The notes beneath the pieces are model-generated. The model was given only the letters and a program-made list of their open reading frames with translations, ran no database searches and was not told where the DNA came from. From NCBI GenBank assembly GCA_029959085.1, contig JARWIR010000061.1, positions 3,038,001 through 3,102,000 on the forward strand: a stretch of 64,000 bases of DNA, given 5' to 3'. The position numbers and the translations under genes were made by a program. Origin of the DNA: Nemophila menziesii (Eukaryota > Streptophyta > Magnoliopsida > Boraginales > Hydrophyllaceae). Positions 50,193 to 60,125 of this stretch are shown here, piece after piece (positions within the stretch are counted from its first letter, which is position 1; the number at the start of each line of letters is the position of its first letter).

Positions 50193-51116
50193 ATGCGAGA
50201 GGTAACCCGTCGAGCTTAACGACGTAAAACAAAATCCATTTCATTGTATATTAGTTTATTGCTTTAAGTTTTTCAATTCCTAGTGTATAATTCTAAGTTA
50301 GTTTTAGTGTCTACTTTTAAAGAAATGAGAGGGGTATTGTGTTAATGGTGCAGGAATCGAGTTTGGGGTGCTAGGAGAAATTTTTTGGAAAATTCAAGGC
50401 TGGCGCGGACTACCACCGCGGTGTACCCCCTATACCGCAGGGATGTACCGCACCCAACAACCCGTACCACGGGTCGCGCACCACGGGTCTTATCCATAGG
50501 CGAGAAAAAAAAAAGGCTGATAGGCGCGGTGCACCGCACCCTACACCGCACGCCCAAAACGCGTGCCACGGGATATGCACCGCGGGTTTTTTCACGGAGC
50601 ACGTGCGGACTACCCCCTGCACCGCACTGAAAAACGCGTGCCACGGGGTGCTAGCACGGGTATAAGGCAGAAGCGAGAAAATTAACACCAACAGCGCTGC
50701 GGTGTACCCCGCGGTATACCCCATGCACCGCAGGGATGCACCGCGCCAGGCAATTTGTGAAGAGATCGAAGCCCAGTCAACCTCTAACCTTAAAGAGATA
50801 AACCCTATCCTCTTCCATACGAAATTTCAGCTCCCAACCCTATAAAAACACCTTGAAGCTTGATTAAACCTCCACAACAAACACATTAACATCATTAAAT
50901 CTCTCCTCCATCTTCCATAAACATATCCTCTTCATCAAATTCATCACAAAACACCATTAAACACAATCAAGATCATCAAGCTTTCAAGAGTTCTTCCAAG
51001 ATTTTTCAAGAAAACAACTTCCTTCATCTAATCCAAGCAAGAAACTCAAGCTATACCAAGTTTTCTTAAACTTTATTCTATCCTTGGTATAACTTGAGTT
51101 TGGGGTCAATTCAACC
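50193..51116 (+). other. Gypsy-1 spacer between pol and ORF3 with GC-rich tract
   Basis: No gene. It contains a polypurine-like motif at 50356-50370, then a CpG-rich tract at about 50400-50760 made of variants of ACCGCGG, GTACCGC, CCACGGG and AACGCG. A normal AT-rich leader follows, and a second polypurine-like motif at 51093-51106 just before the ORF3 start. The minus- and plus-strand frames in the GC tract are by-products of base composition. Confidence 0.75.
51093..51106 (+). promoter_or_regulatory. Polypurine-like motif 2 of Gypsy-1
   Basis: CTTGAGTTTGGGGT, matching the core of the true polypurine tract at 61953-61971. It lies about 10 bp before the ORF3 ATG. Other copies are at about 50356, 60592 and 61135. 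Function is inferred only. Confidence 0.45.
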
Positions 51117-51185
51117 ATGACAAACAGAACAGATGCTTTGGATTACAAAAGGTGTTGTATCCTAGGGAAGAACAAGAATTTGCCT
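51117..51185 (+). pseudogene. Gypsy-1 ORF3, N-terminal piece
   Basis: ATG at 51117 opens a frame of 23 codons (MTNRTDALDYKRCC...) cut at 51185 by the LTR of Gypsy-2. Its place after pol matches the extra ORF of Athila elements, often called env-like. The piece is too short to test for a signal peptide. The C-terminal remainder lies at 60126-60506; the middle of the ORF may be lost because the flanks of Gypsy-2 do not match. Confidence 0.5.
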
Positions 51186-52746
51186 TGGTGGTCCTTTGTG
51201 TGTTCTAAAAATAAATGCAAATGCTAATCGAACCACAACCGCAAGTGTACGGTTGTCCCAAGTAGTATGTATGATAATACAGATTCGTTCCAAGGACGGA
51301 TGGTTGATCACAATGTTTAGCAAGTAGTGATTGATGCACTTATGAAAGTAAAAGATAATAAAATGTTTGTTTGGTTTTGTTTATTAAAGCTAATGAATGA
51401 AAGACAAATATTAAAATGCAAGTAGAAGCTAAGACGCAAGTAAAATGATGTAAAACGCAATATGAGATGTAGCACTTGAGAACGCAAGGATCCTCTCAAT
51501 CCTATTTCCTAACTTATGTTGTTTAAGGGCTAAATTAGTCAATTACAATGGTCGGGATTCTAAATTCCTTATACCCCCGTCAGGGTGGACTATAAGGCGA
51601 TCCTAAAGTGTCACTAGTCCCGTCAGGGTAAATATGATCCACCGTTGGATGATTAAGTTTTATTACCTCATTGGCCCTAAAATTAGCTAAGTTCGTCAGA
51701 ATCAATAGCTTCTATTTTAGATTAAATAAATATTTCCGTACCTAAACCCTCCGTCAGGATGATCCAATCGCCACTAATTGGAATAGCCTAGATACTAACA
51801 CCTGTTCTTAGTTAGCTACTCCAAAAACAGTAAAATAATCTCAATTTATTGAAAAGAGTAAAAGCCCTAATTTAGTTTAATTCAATAAAAACCCAAATTC
51901 AACATTCGTTAATTAATAAGATTGGGATTCACCCATTGTTTGTTCTCAAGCACTATGAAAAGCTTAGCTCATATTAAAATTAAAAACTAAATTAAAAATA
52001 AAGGAATTCATATTTGATTACAAAATTAAAATGGAAATAACCTAATTTCCGGAATTGGAATGATTACGAACGGAGCTATAGACCCACTCCAGCTCTTGTA
52101 GCTTCTTCTTTCTTCCTTCTGTTGCTTCTCTCTGGTGTTTAATCTTGTGGAATGTGAATTCTGTGAAAAATAGAAGTCCAGACCTCCTTTTATAGGTAAA
52201 AATTCGGACTAGGGCTTGGACCAGAAAATAAAAGCCTAATTAAATGTCCAAGCCCACTTTCTAAGCCCAAAATCCCGTAACTGATGATAGGCCTTCACTA
52301 AAACGGCTTTTCCCGATGCATTATAACTCCGATTGACCTCATTCCAGTTGCTAAAGTTCCGTAACTCGATAAGGAATGATTTCTCTTCAAAGGTCAACAG
52401 CTAGATCATCGCTTAAGCACCTCGAAATCAGCAATCTATGGCCTGGAAAATGGATTTTCAGCTCTAAAAATAATATCTTCGGGATTTCTTTTCAAATCTT
52501 GACTCTATCTTTTGATCTTTGACTTTCTCCTCGGATTCCTCTCCTAGCTAACATCTAAAACCTGTAAACTTTACACTAAAAATACCAATATTACGCGCAA
52601 AAGTTTAATAAATTAAAAATGCTAGAAATAAAAAGGTAATTCCGGATTATTGCATATTTAGTCCAAAAGTCTATCAAATTAATTAAATAAACACCAAAAA
52701 TGATGTCTCCTAAGGGTCGAAAATACGAACAATTAAGGAGACATCA
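51186..52746 (-). repeat. Gypsy-2 3' LTR
   Basis: 1,561 bp, TG...CA ended, nearly identical to the 5' LTR. It contains the TATA box at 52184-52194 and four CCGTCAGG-type motifs near 51587, 51625, 51692 and 51750. Confidence 0.95.
52184..52194 (-). promoter_or_regulatory. LTR TATA box, Gypsy-2 3' LTR
   Basis: TATAAAAGGAG on the minus strand, conserved in all three LTRs of this family. Confidence 0.7.
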
Positions 52747-52765
52747 AGACCCCCAACTCAAACCT
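52747..52765 (-). promoter_or_regulatory. Polypurine tract of Gypsy-2
   Basis: On the minus strand GGTTTGAGTTGGGGGTCT abuts the first TG of the 3' LTR. It is the primer site for plus-strand DNA synthesis. It is preceded by the string TTTGTCGGGACGACAAAG, a short inverted repeat also present before the Gypsy-1 tract. Confidence 0.9.
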
Positions 52766-54384
52766 TTGTCGTCCCGACAAAGCAAAACAAAACAAAGGGG
52801 TAGAAGTAAACGTATAAACACACAGAAGCTAGCAAATAAACCCTAAAGCAATTCTCAAAATAAATCTCATATAACAAACTCTAGAAACTAATATACACAT
52901 ACACTAATCATGCAACATCAAACATAAATAATCTCAATCATAAAATTAAAGTCGCAATGCTTGAAGGTTACACTTGTACTCATCTCTGTATGATGGCTAT
53001 AGGGTGGTCATTAATCCTAACTCGCTTTGACGCTCCACCTAGTGTATTCCCTATCAACCGAATTATAAATTCACTATGCACTTAGGAATCACGAGGTCTT
53101 TACGGTTATAATAATGGCTTAAGGACGGTATGGATGTATATTTGGTAAATTTGAAGTGAGCTTTTGGCTCTCTCCTCACTTACCATCAACAATGTCCTCG
53201 AGCTTGAGTTAACGCTCAAAAAGATGTTCTCACTCACCCATATACGCAACAATTTAGCGTCCCATGTCTACCCACTATAAATAAGATGATTTTCAGAAAA
53301 TTCCACTTTGCCGGATGTTTTATTCATTCATATTTTTCTTTTTCTTTTTTTTTTTCTTCTTTTTTTTGTACAGACGCAAACCGGGTACCCGGTTTTGACG
53401 AATCCGGGTTCCCGGTTCCTACTGTATGATTTTTCAAATTTTTTTCATTTTTTTCTTTCTTTTTCATTTTTCTTCATTCCCGGCAAAGGGTTACAAGTAT
53501 ATATCATCTGCAATTGTGCTACAATACAAAGCACATCGATCCCTACCCATTTAATTCCCCATATGTGGTCCCACCACCCCAAACTCAAGCTCGAGACATG
53601 TCTCAGGATTGTGATTCAAGTGCGGGTCATATGGTCATGCCTAATAATCTAAGGGATAATGGCTTATATCGTGGCTACAAAGAAAAGGCTAAAGGCTCAA
53701 AGTGGGCTAAGACGGATAATAATTAATACAAGGGATAGAAGGCTAAAAAGGCACAAATGGCTAACAAAGAACTGCCCCTATCATTTTCCTAAGTATATAG
53801 CTTGTCTTTAGTTCATATCTAGGTGGGTTCTCTACTAATTAGGATTTCACGTTCTACACACCAAACATATTCCTTGAGTACAAGCTTATTTCATTTGCAT
53901 TGTTAATTAATTTTTCCTATCAATTACCTATGTTCGCATGCAATTGTAAGTGCGTTTTATATCAATCCCTAAAGTCCACTATTTACTATCATAGATTTAT
54001 CAAAAGTATGCTTAAAGGGATATTTAAAAAATTTCTATAGTCAAACGCAACTCCGAAAATTATTTTTATTGAAAGCAAATAAAACATATAACACATAAAA
54101 ACTGGGATGAGGCAACGAACCCCACCCCAAACTCAAAAATGAGTCGTGTCCCCACGACTCGAAAAGACTCAAAGCAATAAAATAATATACACTAAATGAG
54201 AAGGGATAGAAAACGTATCTGAACCAGCGCGAGGCTGGTTGTCGGTGTTGCGTCCATGAACTTTATCTTGCGTCTAGACATCGTAAGTTGTGATTTGAAC
54301 AAGTAAAGTTCAACTTGTTTGAAACATTTCCCAAAATAGCGCACCGCGTATCCAGATTCTCTTCCAACACCTTGATTTTCGATT
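52766..54384 (-). other. Gypsy-2 3' UTR, colinear with that of Gypsy-1
   Basis: No sense ORF. Its strings recur in the same order in Gypsy-1 at 60507-61952: the hairpin GAGTCGTGGGGACACGACTC (54141-54160 here), GGGGTTCGTTGCCTCATCCCA, and the GTAAATTTGAAGTGAGCTTTTGGCTC region. Polypurine-like motifs occur at about 53577 and 54121. A poly-pyrimidine stretch and an imperfect palindrome around CCGGGTACCCGG lie near 53340-53420. An antisense frame at 53514-53726 is discussed in the findings. Confidence 0.7.
54141..54160. other. Conserved hairpin of Gypsy-2
   Basis: GAGTCGTGTCCCCACGACTC, an 8-bp perfect stem with a 4-base loop. The identical hairpin is in Gypsy-1 at 60568-60587, each just upstream (in element orientation) of a polypurine-like motif. 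Confidence 0.8.
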
Positions 54385-54606
54385 CTAACTCATCATCGGA
54401 TCATTTTCTTCCTCACTTTCAGGTTCTTCAATCACTTCCCTCTTCTTCGGATTAGCCTTAATTTGAACCGCTTCAGTCTTGTTAGAAACTTGAAATAGGA
54501 ATCTCAATAGCTTGTTCTTGAATAGCACCAAAAGCGTTCCTGTTTCTTGGAGAATTCCTTTGATAAGCACACATGAAAACGGTTTTTGATAGGCATCTCT
54601 TTCCAC
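54385..54606 (-). pseudogene. Gypsy-2 ORF3 relic
   Basis: A 73-codon frame (residues such as DAYQKPFSCVLIKG near its start, and an acidic end EEPESEEEND) lies where Gypsy-1 has its ORF3, directly after the second polypurine-like motif at about 54605. It has no ATG at the expected place in this frame, and the region continues past the stop without a long frame. I see no clear residue-level match with the ORF3 piece at 60126-60506. It may be a decayed or alternative third ORF. Confidence 0.4.
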
Positions 54607-54954
54607 CCCAAACTCAAAACTTCAAATAGTGAGAAGCTAAGGCTTAGAACTTTGATGTTTTGAGGCTTAAGACTTGAAGATTATGGTGGAATATGAGAAG
54701 GGTAAAGGCCAATTGATGTGTGGGAAGAGGGAATTGGATTTTATTTGAAGCTCGGATGAAGAACAATTGAACAAAAGTGGGAATTCCATGGTGCTTTGGA
54801 TAGGAGATGAATTGAGTGTATGTTATTGTGGTGAAAGAGGGTAGGATTTGATGATTATGTGGTTGTAGATGATGATGTTCAGGAAATTTTGGGTTTTGGG
54901 AGTGTTTTTGGAGGCTGGGTTGAAGAAAGAGGTAAAAATCTAGGGCTAAAAAGC

Positions 54955-55470
54955 TTCAAACGGCCCTGTCACAGATGAAACCGGGTACCCGCATTTGAAA
55001 ATGCGGGGCCCCAGTTTCGCGTCGCTGTGTCGACGCGAAAAATAAATTTTTTTTTTTTTTTTTTTTGGGCGTCTGACAATATATGACGCAATAAATTTTT
55101 TTTTTTTTTTTTTTTACCTCAAAACGCGGGACCCAAAACGCGGGGTCAGAGAATTGCCCTTCGAAACCGGGTGCCCGCATTTGCAAATGCGGGTACCCGC
55201 ATTCTCGTCGATGGCGCGAGCCAAGACGCACCAAAACGCGACCTCCCAAAACGCGGGGTCAGAGAAATTGGAAAGTTACAGCTCCGAAACCGGGTACCCG
55301 CATTTGCAAATGCGGGGCCCCGGTTTGCGTCGATGGCGCGAATCCAAAACGCAGCAAAACGCAGCAAAACGCGGGAAAACGCGGGACCCAAGACGCAGGG
55401 TCAGAATGTAGAATTTTTAGCTTTCGAAACCGGGTACCCACATTTGCAAATGCGGGGACCCGGTTTGGCC
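54955..55470. repeat. GC-rich palindromic repeat tract of Gypsy-2
   Basis: Four units, each starting GAAACCGGGTNCCC and containing the 20-bp palindrome CCCGCATTTGCAAATGCGGG or a one-base variant, at 54988-55007, 55174-55193, 55297-55316 and 55437-55456. Between them are strings such as AAAACGCGGG and GTCGATGGCGCGA. Two T/A homopolymer runs (about 55046-55066 and 55095-55115) interrupt the first interval. It is strikingly CpG-rich in an AT-rich genome. The many short frames here on both strands come from the palindromes. Confidence 0.9.
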
Positions 55471-55698
55471 CCTGGAACACCACAAATTTTCTCTTATTTT
55501 CGCCCTTTCGACCCCAAACTCATGACCTTTTTATCCCTGAAATCATCAAAAACAACTACCCTTCCTCATTTCTTAATAATAAACACTAAAATTACGAAAA
55601 TCAAACTAATCTAAATTGCAAAAAATAAAAACTTAGACTAATATACAAGAAATTGGCTTTTGTTTAACGTCGTTAAGCTCGACGGGTTACCTCATTTA
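55471..55698 (-). other. Gypsy-2 spacer after the polyprotein
   Basis: Non-coding. It includes polypurine-like motif 1 at about 55511 and a block around AACCCGTCGAGCTTAACGACG that also follows pol in Gypsy-1 (50206-50226), which anchors the alignment of the two elements at this point. Confidence 0.7.
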
Positions 55699-56049
55699 TC
55701 AGTCATTCACATAACCTCCCCAGCAGTGAGTGAGGTTATCAATATTTGCAACTCGGAATTTACAACCCTTAGCTTTTATTCCAACTAACTTATCTGAGAT
55801 TACCTTAGCAACCACGAATGGTCCTAGCCAAGAGTTCTTTGATTCACATGTCTTTGGAGGAGGTTTAGGCTTTTTCATAGCAACTTCTTCGCCTACTTTG
55901 AACTCCTTTTTCTTTCTTTCCTTCTTAGGTTCCTTTGGAACCTTCGTGAGGCGTGTTTTCTCTTTCTTCTTCGCATGATTGAGTGGTGGATTTCTCTTAG
56001 GATTTGGAGGAACTTTGATCGGTGGTTTCTTTCTTAGTTCTTTTTCTCC
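55699..56049 (-). pseudogene. Gypsy-2 basic linker and integrase-tail-like ORF
   Basis: A frame of 116 codons that starts inside the last codons of the protease frame, in the -1 phase, and ends at TGA 55699-55701. The first half is very basic (KKPPIKVPPNPKR, KKKEKTRLTKVPKEPKKERKKK). The second half contains VGEEVAMKKPK and WLGPFVVAKV, then CKFRVANIDNL, resembling the small SH3-like C-terminal domain of gypsy integrases (compare [10 protein letters not shown] in Gypsy-1). RT, RNase H and the integrase core are missing between protease and this piece. It could be what an internal deletion left, or a retained domain of a pol-less element. The basic stretch has no counterpart in Gypsy-1. Confidence 0.6.
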
Positions 56050-57049
56050 ACCCCTAAGGTTTCCACAACACTAATTGGCTCTGTTCTTACCGGCTCCATT
56101 ACATCTACACGAAAACATTCTTCCTTGGAATCCGGAAACTTCATAGGTCTAAACACATTAAACTTCATCTCCTCGTCTTGGATTCTCATAATCATTTCGC
56201 CGTTTTCTACATCAATCAAGGTACGCCCCGTGGCTAGGAATGGTCTTCCCAAAATAATGGGGACATTCCTATCCGCGTCGTAATCAAGTATAATGAAATC
56301 AGCGGGAAAAATTAACGTACCTGCCTTAACGAGGACATCTTCAATTCGGCCTTCCGGATGTGCAAGAGATCGATCCGCCATTTGCAAGACCATAGAAGTG
56401 GGTCTTGCTTCAATATTAAGCTTGTCAAAGATTGATTTGGGCATAAGATTATGCTTGCACCCAAATCGCATAGCGCTTTTCCTTTCCACTCATTACCAAT
56501 AGATATCGGAATTGTAAAGCTCCCAGGATCAACTAACTTTGGAGGTAATTTGCCTTGACAAATAGCACTACATTCCTCAGGGAGACCAATCATCTCATTA
56601 TCACAATACGGCCTTTTGTTGGTGAGGGCTCTTTTTAGAAACTTAGCATACTTGGGCACATCTCGAATAGCTTCTAACAACGGAATATTTATGCTAAGTC
56701 CTCTTACCTTGTTAAAGAATTTTTGATAATCAGCCATGTCACCCTTCTTTTGAACTCTCGATGGAAATGGTGGAGGAGGACGGTTTATTATAGTATCATC
56801 TTTCTTTTTCGGAACTTCACTCGACTTCTCCACTTCTTCTACTTCAACTTCTTTATCTTCATTCACCACCTCTTTTTCTTTTCTAACTTCTTTTTCTTTC
56901 ATAACTGGAAAAGGAGGTGGAGGAAGGTTCTTACCACTTCTGAGAGTAATAGCTTTACAGTCTTCGATTTGGATTTGATTCTCAGTATCGCTAGGGAGTT
57001 GCCCTTGTGGACGTTGATTCAGTTGTTTGTTAATTTGACTTAGCTGATT
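56034..57049 (-). pseudogene. Gypsy-2 gag C-terminus and protease
   Basis: Continuation of gag after the TAG at 57050-57052, in the same frame to about 56460, then one base off. It includes TLRSGKNLPPPPFPV, an acidic/basic linker, FPSRVQKKGDMADYQKF, and the retropepsin core CDLGASI. A one-base loss at about 56460 moves the frame to 56034-56489, which continues with ADRSLAHPEGRIEDV, ILGRPFLATGRT and NFNV-like strands. It ends VETLGVEKKN at TAA 56034. It closely parallels the Gypsy-1 protease at 44800-45480. Confidence 0.85.
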
Positions 57050-58417
57050 CTAGAACAACTTCATACTTGCTTCAACTGCGTTTTGACGTTCCATAGCTTG
57101 TGTTTGAAGAGTAATTAAACTCACAACTGTTTTCTGAAGGGTAACTCCTTCTTGTGGATGGGCAGGTAAGGCTTTCTGATTCATTGTGTCATCGTAATTG
57201 TCTTGAGGAGCTTGTCTCTGAACATAATTTCCCTGATTCTGTCCTTCTGGATAATTATTTTGTGGTCTTGGATTGTAGTTGTTACCTTGGGGACGCGGCT
57301 GATACGCATAAGTAGGATTTGCTGCCCCATCAGGATTTGAGTATTGAAACCCCGGATGGTTTCTGTTAGGCTGATATCCATTACCACTTGAATTAAAGTT
57401 ACCTCTATTGGACACAAACATCACGGATTCTTGATTATTTTGACAATTTTCCCAACTATGATCATTGACACCGCAATACTCACATCCATATACCTCTTGT
57501 GCAACCTTTACCTCACCTCTTTTATTCGAGAAACCTTCTTTCACGGCTAGAGTAAGTTGTCTCAATTGTTGTTCTAGTGTGGTCTGAAGCTTTGTCTCTA
57601 GCGTAGCAAACTTTTCTTCCATATCAACATTATTCACTCTTTTAACTGGTGTTCTTACTGAACTCCACCCAACTTCATTCTTGACTGTTCTCTCTAAGAT
57701 GATCTTTGCATGAGCGGGTTGAACTTGAAGAAAACCTGCACCACATAGCATATCCAATTTCTCTCTTGAAGTCCCATCAAGGCCTCTATAAAATATTTTT
57801 AATTGTTGTTGTTCTGAAAAGCCATGATTGGGGACTCTACGTAAGCACATCTGAAATCTTGTCCAACTCCTACCCAAAGTTTCATCATATTCTTGACGGA
57901 AATGCGTCAACTCTAATTCAGCATCTAACCTCATGTTACTTGGGTAATACCTGTCAAAGAAAGCAATCTCTAATTGGTCCCAATTAGTAATCTTCGTCGG
58001 ATTTTGCGTATCGTGCAATTCACTTGCTCCATCAATAACAAAAAATTTAAACACAGCGTAGTACATCTGTTCTTTTGAAACTCCGTGTGTGATGTAAGAA
58101 TCACATATCTGTTTGAATTTCTGTATTGCTCTAAGAGGATCTTCTCCAACTCTACCACGAAAATTTCCAAAGTTTTGGAATTGACCTATCATACCCGGAT
58201 CTGGACGAAACTTCGGAACATTTATATCTGGAGCACCTACTCCTATAGCAGGAGCACGGAATGGAACTTCTGGTGGACCATTAGTAAACCATGGATCTTG
58301 AATATTCGCCATTTCTCTTCCCTCTTGTTCTCTTCTTTTCTTATTTGCAAGTCTGATTAACGAATCCGGATTATCAAGGATTTGAACTAGCGGTTCAAAT
58401 CTGAGCCTTCTTCGCAT
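57050..58417 (-). pseudogene. Gypsy-2 gag
   Basis: The capsid and nucleocapsid protein that packages element RNA. ATG at 58417 lies about 145 bp inside the 5' LTR. The 455-codon frame has a basic start (MRRRLRFEPLVQILDN), the retrotransposon gag domain at roughly residues 85-220 (GRVGEDPLRAIQKF, WDQLEIAFFDRYYP, RRVPNHGFSEQQQLKIFYRGL) and a CCHC knuckle (CEYCGVNDHSWENC). A Gln/Asn/Pro-rich region follows. TAG at 57050 stops it where Gypsy-1 reads on, so the frame is one nonsense codon from continuing into protease. This is the best-preserved gene of the window. Confidence 0.88.
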
Positions 58418-58537
58418 ACACCAAACCTAAAAACCTGAGAAAACTAAACAAGCAAAAAAGCGTAAAACTGATAAAAACAAATATAAAAATAAATGCAACT
58501 ATCACTAAAGGATAAACACCGTGGTCACACGCTACCG

Positions 58538-58555
58538 TCCCCGGCAGCGGCGCCA
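58538..58555 (-). promoter_or_regulatory. Primer-binding site of Gypsy-2 (tRNA-Asp)
   Basis: On the plus strand TCCCCGGCAGCGGCGCCA is the 3' end of plant tRNA-Asp including CCA, with one mismatch as I recall that tRNA (A to G). The site is therefore complementary on the element's strand. It is separated by 6 bp from the 5' LTR. tRNA-Asp priming is typical for Athila. Confidence 0.88.
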
Positions 58556-58561
58556 AAAACT

Positions 58562-60123
58562 TGGTGGTCCTTTGTGTGTTCTAAAAATAAATGCAAATGC
58601 TAATCGAACCACAACCGCAAGTGTAGGTTGTCCCAAGTAGTATGTATGATAATACAGATTCGTTCCAAGGACGGATGGTTGATCACAATGTTTAGCAAGT
58701 AGTGATTGATGCACTTATGAAAGTAAAAGATAATAAAATGTTTGTTTGGTTTTGTTTATTAAAGCTAATGAATGAAAGACAAATATTAAAATGCAAGTAG
58801 AAGCTAAGACGCAAGTAAAATGATGTAAAACGCAATATGAGATGTAGCACTTGAGAACGCAAGGATCCTCTCAATCCTATTTCCTAACTTATGTTGTTTA
58901 AGGGCTAAATTAGTCAATTACAATGGTCGGGATTCTAAATTCCTTATACCCCCGTCAGGGTGGACTATAAGGCGATCCTAAAGTGTCACTAGTCCCGTCA
59001 GGGTAAATATGATCCACCGTTGGATGATTAAGTTTTATTACCTCATTGGCCCTAAAATTAGCTAAGTTCGTCAGAATCAATAGCTTCTATTTTCGATTAA
59101 ATAAATATTTCCGTACCTAAACCCTCCGTCAGGATGATCCAATCGCCACTAATTGGAATAGCCTAGATACTAACACCTGTTCTTAGTTAGCTACTCCAAA
59201 AACAGTAAAATAATCTCAATTTATTGAAAAGAGTAAAAGCCCTAATTTAGTTTAATTCAATAAAAACCCAAATTCAACATTCGTTAATTAATAAGATTGG
59301 GATTCACCCATTGTTTGTTCTCAAGCACTATGAAAAGCTTAGCTCATATTAAAATTAAAAACTAAATTAAAAATAAAGGAATTCATATTTGATTACAAAA
59401 TTAAAATGGAAAGAACCTAATTTCCGGAATTGGAATGACTACGAACGGATCTATAGACCCACTCCAGCTCTTGTAGCTTCTTCTTTCTTCCTTCTGTTGC
59501 TTCTCTCTGGTGTGTTTAATCTTGTGGAATGTGAATTCTGTGAAAAATAGAAGTCCAGACCTCCTTTTATAGGTAAAAATTCGGACTAGGGCTTGGACCA
59601 GAAAATAAAAGCCTAATTAAATGTCCAAGCCCACTTTCTAAGCCCAAAATCCCGTAACTGATGATAGGCCTTCACTAAAACGGCTTTTCCCGATGCGTTA
59701 TAACTCCGATTGACCTCATTCCAGTTGCTAAAGTTCCGTAACTCGATAAGGAATTATTTCTCTTCAAAGGTCAACAGCTAGATCATCGCTTAAGCACCTC
59801 GAAATCAGCAATCTATGGCCTGGAAAATGGATTTTCAGCTCTAAAAATAATATCTTCGGGATTTCTTTTCAAATCTTGACTCTATCTTTTGATCTTTGAC
59901 TTTCTCCTCGGATTCCTCTCCTAGCTAACATCTAAAACCTGTAAAATTTACACTAAAAATACCAATATTACGCGCAAAAGTTTAATAAATTAAAAATGCT
60001 AGAAATAAAAAGGTAATTCCGGATTATTGCATATTTAGTCCAAAAGTCTATCAAATTAATTAAATAAACACCAAAAATGATGTCTCCTAAGGGTCGAAAA
60101 TACGAACAATTAAGGAGACATCA
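58562..60123 (-). repeat. Gypsy-2 5' LTR
   Basis: 1,562 bp, TG...CA ended, orientation fixed by the adjacent primer-binding site. TATA box at 59561-59571. One-base differences from the 3' LTR are scattered (for example TGTAGG for TGTACGG near 58624, and a GT insertion near 59514). Confidence 0.95.
59561..59571 (-). promoter_or_regulatory. LTR TATA box, Gypsy-2 5' LTR
   Basis: TATAAAAGGAG on the minus strand, the likely core promoter for Gypsy-2 RNA. Confidence 0.75.
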
Positions 60124-60125
60124 GT

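Larger units (their letters stand above)
51186..60123 (-). mobile_element. Gypsy-2: non-autonomous Athila-like element with two LTRs
   Basis: An 8.9-kb minus-strand LTR retrotransposon nested in ORF3 of Gypsy-1. LTRs are 58562-60123 (5') and 51186-52746 (3'), with about nine differences by eye over 1.56 kb. The primer-binding site is 58538-58555 and the polypurine tract 52747-52765. Inside are gag, protease and a short integrase-tail-like ORF, then a GC-rich palindromic tract and a long 3' UTR. Reverse transcriptase, RNase H and the integrase core are absent. The 5-bp flanks differ (TGCCT left, GTTCT right), so no target-site duplication is present. Confidence 0.92.

Noticed and set aside
50342..50724. 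Frames of about 100 codons on both strands after pol
   Set aside because: Base composition of the GC-rich tract lowers stop frequency; no domain and no matching frame in Gypsy-2.
51317..51499. 60-codon minus-strand frame inside the Gypsy-2-type LTRs (also at 58692-58874)
   Set aside because: Identical only because the LTRs are identical; the diverged solo LTR does not keep it.
54956..55614. Overlapping open frames on both strands in the GC-rich tract
   Set aside because: They repeat PHLQMR and FANAGTR peptides that simply translate the palindromic DNA units in different frames.
56293..57043. Plus-strand frames opposite Gypsy-2 gag and protease
   Set aside because: Shadows of the minus-strand gene; no independent similarity.
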